Source of the DNA: Lachnospiraceae bacterium
GTDB lineage: Bacteria; Bacillota; Clostridia; Lachnospirales; Lachnospiraceae
Direction of reading: 5' to 3'
DNA length: 64,000 bases
Assembly (NCBI GenBank): GCA_024691425.1
Contig: JAILNQ010000023.1
Coordinates: forward strand, 1-64,000
A program made the position numbers and the translations under genes. Below are positions 60,704-64,000 of this stretch, in pieces (position 1 is the first letter of the stretch; the number at the start of each line of letters is the position of its first letter). Under the pieces are notes generated by a model. It was not told the origin of the DNA. It ran no database searches and was given only the letters and a program-made list of their open reading frames with translations.

Positions 60704-61870
60704 TCAGCAGTACGGCCTGTCAACGTTAATGACGGCGAAATGATTGCCCGGAAGGCTTTCTATCTTGGCCGATATCGTGTTTCTTATAGCGTCCTCGGAA
60801 AGTCTGCAGTCAAACGGAGCAACAACGTCAAAGATCAGATTTGTATGTGAAGGTCCTTTGACCATGCGGAAATCATGTATGGTGAATCTCTCATCCACGC
60901 TCTTGGCTATCAGCTCGCATAACCGCTTCATCCGATCTGTTGCAGGATCGTTCGTCACAACCGGATCCATATGGATTACGCAGCTGCAGCCGAGCTTCTC
61001 ATTTATTTTCCGCTCGATATTGTCGATCGTGTCATGCACATCAAGCATGTTGCGGTCCGCGGGTACTTCTGCATGAAGCGAGATCATGATCCTTCCGGGA
61101 CCGTAGTCATGAACGACAAGATCATGGATACCTATTATGTCCTTATAAGATGTCACGAACTTCTCTATAGCATCAACGTATTCCTGCGAAGGCTTGCTCC
61201 CGAGAAGCGGATCGATCGTATCTTTTGCTGCCGACAGGCCTGCAGACAGAACGAAAAGCGAAACGGCAAGACCGCACCATCCGTCTATGATCACACCTGT
61301 ATAATAGCTTATGAGCGAGCATGCCAACACGACAAGGGTTGCTATCGAATCAGTGAATGAATCGAGCGCAGTTGCGTTCATCGCGGCCGATTTTATCTTC
61401 TTTCCGACTTTTGTATTGTAGTAAAACATGTAGAGCTTAATGATTATCGATACAATAAGGAAACCGGCGACAACAGGCGTGAACTCCGGCATCTGCGGAT
61501 TCCTTATCTTTGAAACTGAAGTCTTGAGAAGTTCAAAACCCATCACTATTATCAGCATGGAAACAGCAAGACCGGTTACGTACTCGATCCTGCCATGACC
61601 GAAAGGATGCTCCGGATCCGGCTTCTGCCCTGCCATTTTGAATCCTACCATGGAGATAACGGATGAACCGGCGTCACTCAAGTTGTTTATTGCATCCGCG
61701 ATTATCGCGACGCTCCCCGAAATAAGCCCGGCCATCAGTTTCATGCCGAACAGCACGAGATTCAGGAATACTCCGAACGCGCCGCACAGCACTCCGTATG
61801 CATGCCTTACATGCATATCCCCCTGATTATTTCTGTCTTTTATGAAAATCATTGCAAGCAGTCTGATCAT
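60704..61870 (-). CDS. Cation diffusion facilitator (CDF) efflux protein
   Basis: A 388-residue proton-coupled divalent metal exporter with six helices. Metal-site motifs are IADAINNLSDAGSS (TM2) and ATALDSFTDS (TM5), plus HPFGHGRIEY. The C-terminus has two cytoplasmic metal-sensing type repeats (about 210-290 and 310-385), longer than the usual one. AAGGAAG before ATG. Substrate (Zn, Mn, Fe) not determinable. Confidence 0.92.
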   Translation of the reverse strand: MIRLLAMIFIKDRNNQGDMHVRHAYGVLCGAFGVFLNLVLFGMKLMAGLISGSVAIIADAINNLSDAGSSVISMVGFKMAGQKPDPEHPFGHGRIEYVTGLAVSMLIIVMGFELLKTSVSKIRNPQMPEFTPVVAGFLIVSIIIKLYMFYYNTKVGKKIKSAAMNATALDSFTDSIATLVVLACSLISYYTGVIIDGWCGLAVSLFVLSAGLSAAKDTIDPLLGSKPSQEYVDAIEKFVTSYKDIIGIHDLVVHDYGPGRIMISLHAEVPADRNMLDVHDTIDNIERKINEKLGCSCVIHMDPVVTNDPATDRMKRLCELIAKSVDERFTIHDFRMVKGPSHTNLIFDVVAPFDCRLSEDAIRNTISAKIESLPGNHFAVINVDRPYC

Positions 61871-61889
61871 ATTTTCTTCCTTCTGTCGG

Positions 61890-63080
61890 TCAGTCCTCTT
61901 TCTTCTTGCTGAGTCCTGTATCCGTCTGCTCTATTCCTTCAGCCTTCAGCTCCTCCGGCGTGAAGATGCGCATCTTCCTGAAATCGCTGAAAAGCATTCT
62001 CGTGCTGTAAATGAAGTTCGAGAAAAGTCCCGCCTTGTACAGATTATAAACTATCATTCCGACAGGAACCGCTATTATGAGCCCTAATGCATTCCCGACG
62101 CGGAAACCCACATACAGCAGAAGAAGCGTCGGAATAGCCGGCATTCCTATAGTGTCACCCACAAGCTTCGGTTGGATGAGCTGCCTTACGAGCTGCGAAA
62201 GTCCCCAGACTATCATCATTCCTACGGCAAACTTGTAATCCCTCTGAAGAACGGCATACAATGCCCACGGCCACATGACGAACCCGGTTCCGAACAGCGG
62301 GAGAAAATCAAGAAAAGCAATGAACAGTGCTATGAGGAACGCATATTTGATCCCGAGCACAAGAAAGCCGATGAAAATCACTATATAAACGAATCCCATT
62401 ATCTTGAACTGGGCTTTGAAATATCCGCCCACTGCGGACTTCATTGTATTGCTTACTATGACATACCTTTCCCTGACGTGCTCGGGCACAAGCCTTGTCA
62501 TGAACTTTCCTATCTGTTCACGCTCCGCGACGAAAAGATAGCTTGCCAGAACGCACATCACGATACCGACAAGGAACAGAGGCGCATTCTTCACGCCGTT
62601 GCTCGCTGACTCGGCCGCGCTCTCTCCTAAGGATGAACCGACGTTTGAGAGGGCGTCATATATCTGCTCGCCGAGGTTGTCCAGAAAATCCTTTGTTCCT
62701 GCCGGCAGAAGAGCATATCTGTGGCTCAGCTCAAGAGAAAGATTCCTTATCGCCGCGTTGACTTTCGCCCATGTGTCAGGCGCGCTCGTTACGAAGCCTA
62801 CGACTTCAGAGATGAGCAGGTAGACTATTCCGTAGCATGCGGCTCCGACCGCGGCAAGAGTCAGGACGATAACTACAACAGAACCTGCTTTTCTCCTTAT
62901 CTTCATCTTCTTCTCTAAGAATCTGACGAGAGGATTAGCGATCGCCGCTATTATCGCCGCAACAACAAAGGGCCAGAAAAAAGTCAGAGCCCTAGGCAGC
63001 ACGAAAATAATGAGCGCCGTCATAAGTGCGGCGAACAGATAATTAAACAGTATCTTCAAGTATTTTGTCGATGATTTCAT
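61890..63080 (-). CDS. AI-2E family transporter (PerM/YdiK-like)
   Basis: A 396-residue membrane protein with about eight helices and the family patterns PNLVRFLEKK-like (NPLVRFLEKKMKI), FLPLFGTGFVMWPWAL, QPKLVGDTIGMPAIPTLLLLY. Named for the E. coli AI-2 exporter TqsA but substrates of most members are unknown. GGAGGAG lies 5 bases before ATG, so the 38-base overlap with ysxC is real. Confidence 0.92.
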   Translation of the reverse strand: MKSSTKYLKILFNYLFAALMTALIIFVLPRALTFFWPFVVAAIIAAIANPLVRFLEKKMKIRRKAGSVVVIVLTLAAVGAACYGIVYLLISEVVGFVTSAPDTWAKVNAAIRNLSLELSHRYALLPAGTKDFLDNLGEQIYDALSNVGSSLGESAAESASNGVKNAPLFLVGIVMCVLASYLFVAEREQIGKFMTRLVPEHVRERYVIVSNTMKSAVGGYFKAQFKIMGFVYIVIFIGFLVLGIKYAFLIALFIAFLDFLPLFGTGFVMWPWALYAVLQRDYKFAVGMMIVWGLSQLVRQLIQPKLVGDTIGMPAIPTLLLLYVGFRVGNALGLIIAVPVGMIVYNLYKAGLFSNFIYSTRMLFSDFRKMRIFTPEELKAEGIEQTDTGLSKKKED

Positions 63081-63633
63081 AGATCTCCTCCCTCCCCTGC
63101 TTGCTCTCAGCAGAAAAAGGTATTATAGTCACATCCTTTGCAGACAGCGCCGTACGTATCAGCTTTATCTGCTTGTCTTTCTGACTTCTTTTTATCTTAT
63201 CGAGTTTGGTTGCGATTATGACCGGCGTGAAGCCGTTAGCCGTAACCCAGTCGTACATGAGCTTATCGTTCGCACCGGGCTCATGTCTTATATCGATGAG
63301 CAGGAAAACGCACTTCAGCTGCTTTGAAGTATGCAGGTACTTTTCGATCATCCTGCCCCACTTTTCAACTTCGCTCTTCGAAGCCTTCGCATACCCGTAT
63401 CCCGGAAGATCCACAAAATATATCTCTCCGTTTATGTTGTAGAAATTGATCGTCTGCGTCTTTCCGGGCTGCTGGCTTATCCTCGCGTAACTCTTGCGGT
63501 TCATGAGAGCATTGATCAGCGACGATTTTCCGACGTTCGATTTTCCGGCGAAAGCCACCTCCGGAAGCTGCGTCAGCGGCAGCTTGCTGGTAACGCCGCA
63601 TACGATCTCAAGATTGACGTTCTTTATGACCAT
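63043..63633 (-). CDS. ysxC: Ribosome-biogenesis GTPase YsxC/EngB
   Basis: A 196-residue essential-type GTPase for 50S assembly. G1 FAGKSNVGKSSLINAL, G3 DLPGYGYAKAS, G4 ATKLDK, G5 PFSAESKQG. AAGGAG before ATG. It follows lon by 10 bases, a common Firmicutes order. Confidence 0.95.
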   Translation of the reverse strand: MVIKNVNLEIVCGVTSKLPLTQLPEVAFAGKSNVGKSSLINALMNRKSYARISQQPGKTQTINFYNINGEIYFVDLPGYGYAKASKSEVEKWGRMIEKYLHTSKQLKCVFLLIDIRHEPGANDKLMYDWVTANGFTPVIIATKLDKIKRSQKDKQIKLIRTALSAKDVTIIPFSAESKQGREEIYEIIDKILEDTV

Positions 63634-63643
63634 TTCCGGCTCC

Positions 63644-64000
63644 TTATGCGGACGGCTCGCGGATGGCGTTCTTAATTACCTCATCCATGCAGGACACGAA
63701 TACGATATCAAGTCCTTTCGTGATCTCTTCGTCGAGCTCCTTTATGTCCTTTACGTTCTGCTTCGGTACGAGCACCTTTTTGATGCCCGCATTTTTTGCG
63801 GCCAGGATTTTCTCTTTAAGGCCGCCTATAGGAAGCACTCTGCCGCGCAGAGTAACTTCTCCGGTCATCGCGACATCTGCTCTTGCCTTTTTCCCCGTGA
63901 TCGCAGAATACAGCGCGGTAGCCATCGTAATGCCGGCAGAAGGACCGTCCTTTGGAACACTCCCCTCGGGAATGTGCAGGTGAAAATCATGCTTCTTGAA
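63644..64000 (-). CDS. lon: ATP-dependent protease Lon, C-terminal part
   Basis: Only the last 118 residues are in the window; the frame is open to the edge. It contains the proteolytic domain with catalytic Ser in [12 protein letters not shown] and Lys in [12 protein letters not shown], the latter closing the dyad. The N-terminal and ATPase domains lie outside. Type LonA by the long conserved C-terminus. Confidence 0.95.
   Translation of the reverse strand, partial: FKKHDFHLHIPEGSVPKDGPSAGITMATALYSAITGKKARADVAMTGEVTLRGRVLPIGGLKEKILAAKNAGIKKVLVPKQNVKDIKELDEEITKGLDIVFVSCMDEVIKNAIREPSA

Noticed and set aside
1..64000. CRISPR array, tRNA, rRNA, insertion sequence or prophage
   Set aside because: Scanned for regular repeats, cloverleaf-like segments, transposase motifs and phage genes; none was seen.

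Overview
The window reads as chromosome of a Gram-positive anaerobe of the Clostridia, most likely Lachnospiraceae-like. This is inferred from strong AGGAGG ribosome sites, frequent GTG/TTG starts in coupled operons, an Rrf2/CymR-type regulator, a LytTR regulator, GerMN and DHHW surface proteins, a Firmicutes-style type VII secretion locus, and lipoproteins with Firmicutes lipoboxes. No rRNA, tRNA, CRISPR array, insertion sequence or prophage was recognised. Most genes lie on the minus strand.

Layout. 10-4727 (minus) is the most unusual locus: an Rrf2 regulator with its promoter and a perfect inverted-repeat operator, an O-acetylhomoserine sulfhydrylase-like PLP enzyme, a JAMM metalloprotease, a three-domain ubiquitin-like/E1/rhodanese protein, and a family 2A (SrpI-type) encapsulin shell protein ending 10 bases from the window edge. 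It looks like a regulated sulfur-assimilation operon built around a protein nanocompartment; any cargo gene would lie outside the window. 4740-6525: mscL and ilvE. 6554-11950 (minus): amidase, beta-CASP nuclease, thyA, folA and a transglutaminase-like secreted protein. 12002-12440: a promoter-hairpin unit that may encode a small RNA. 12507-18625: a lipoprotein, a surface O-acylation module (SGNH, DHHW, MBOAT) behind glyA, and a DUF1653 gene. 18653-21960: chemoreceptor and, divergently, an apparently leaderless holA.

22006-27098 (minus): SGNH lipase, AmmeMemoRadiSam pair, J-domain-like protein, acetyltransferase. 27693-35459 (minus): htrA, comEA, a two-component system, a GerMN lipoprotein and comEC in one tight run. 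35607-42515: arginine biosynthesis (GNAT, argJ, argB, argD, plus a solute-binding-like protein) facing argG across a shared region with tandem ARG-box-like palindromes; argC sits separately at 53.7 kb behind a lacI-type gene. 42522-43567: DUF1294 and a LytTR regulator. 43553-51423 (minus): a compact type VII secretion operon (EssC, EsaB, four WXG100-like proteins, vWA-TM-FHA protein, Mbeg1-like hydrolase) without recognisable EssA, EssB or EsaA.

51476-53717: DJ-1/PfpI protein, a small two-gene unit with a Fur-like inverted repeat, a small membrane protein and a CYTH protein. 53721-60601 (minus): maltose/maltodextrin uptake and use (malE, malF, malG, malQ, lacI-type regulator, argC), with a hexamer-array operator in front of malE and an intrinsic terminator between malE and malF. 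60704-64000 (minus): CDF efflux protein, AI-2E family permease, ysxC and the 3' end of lon.
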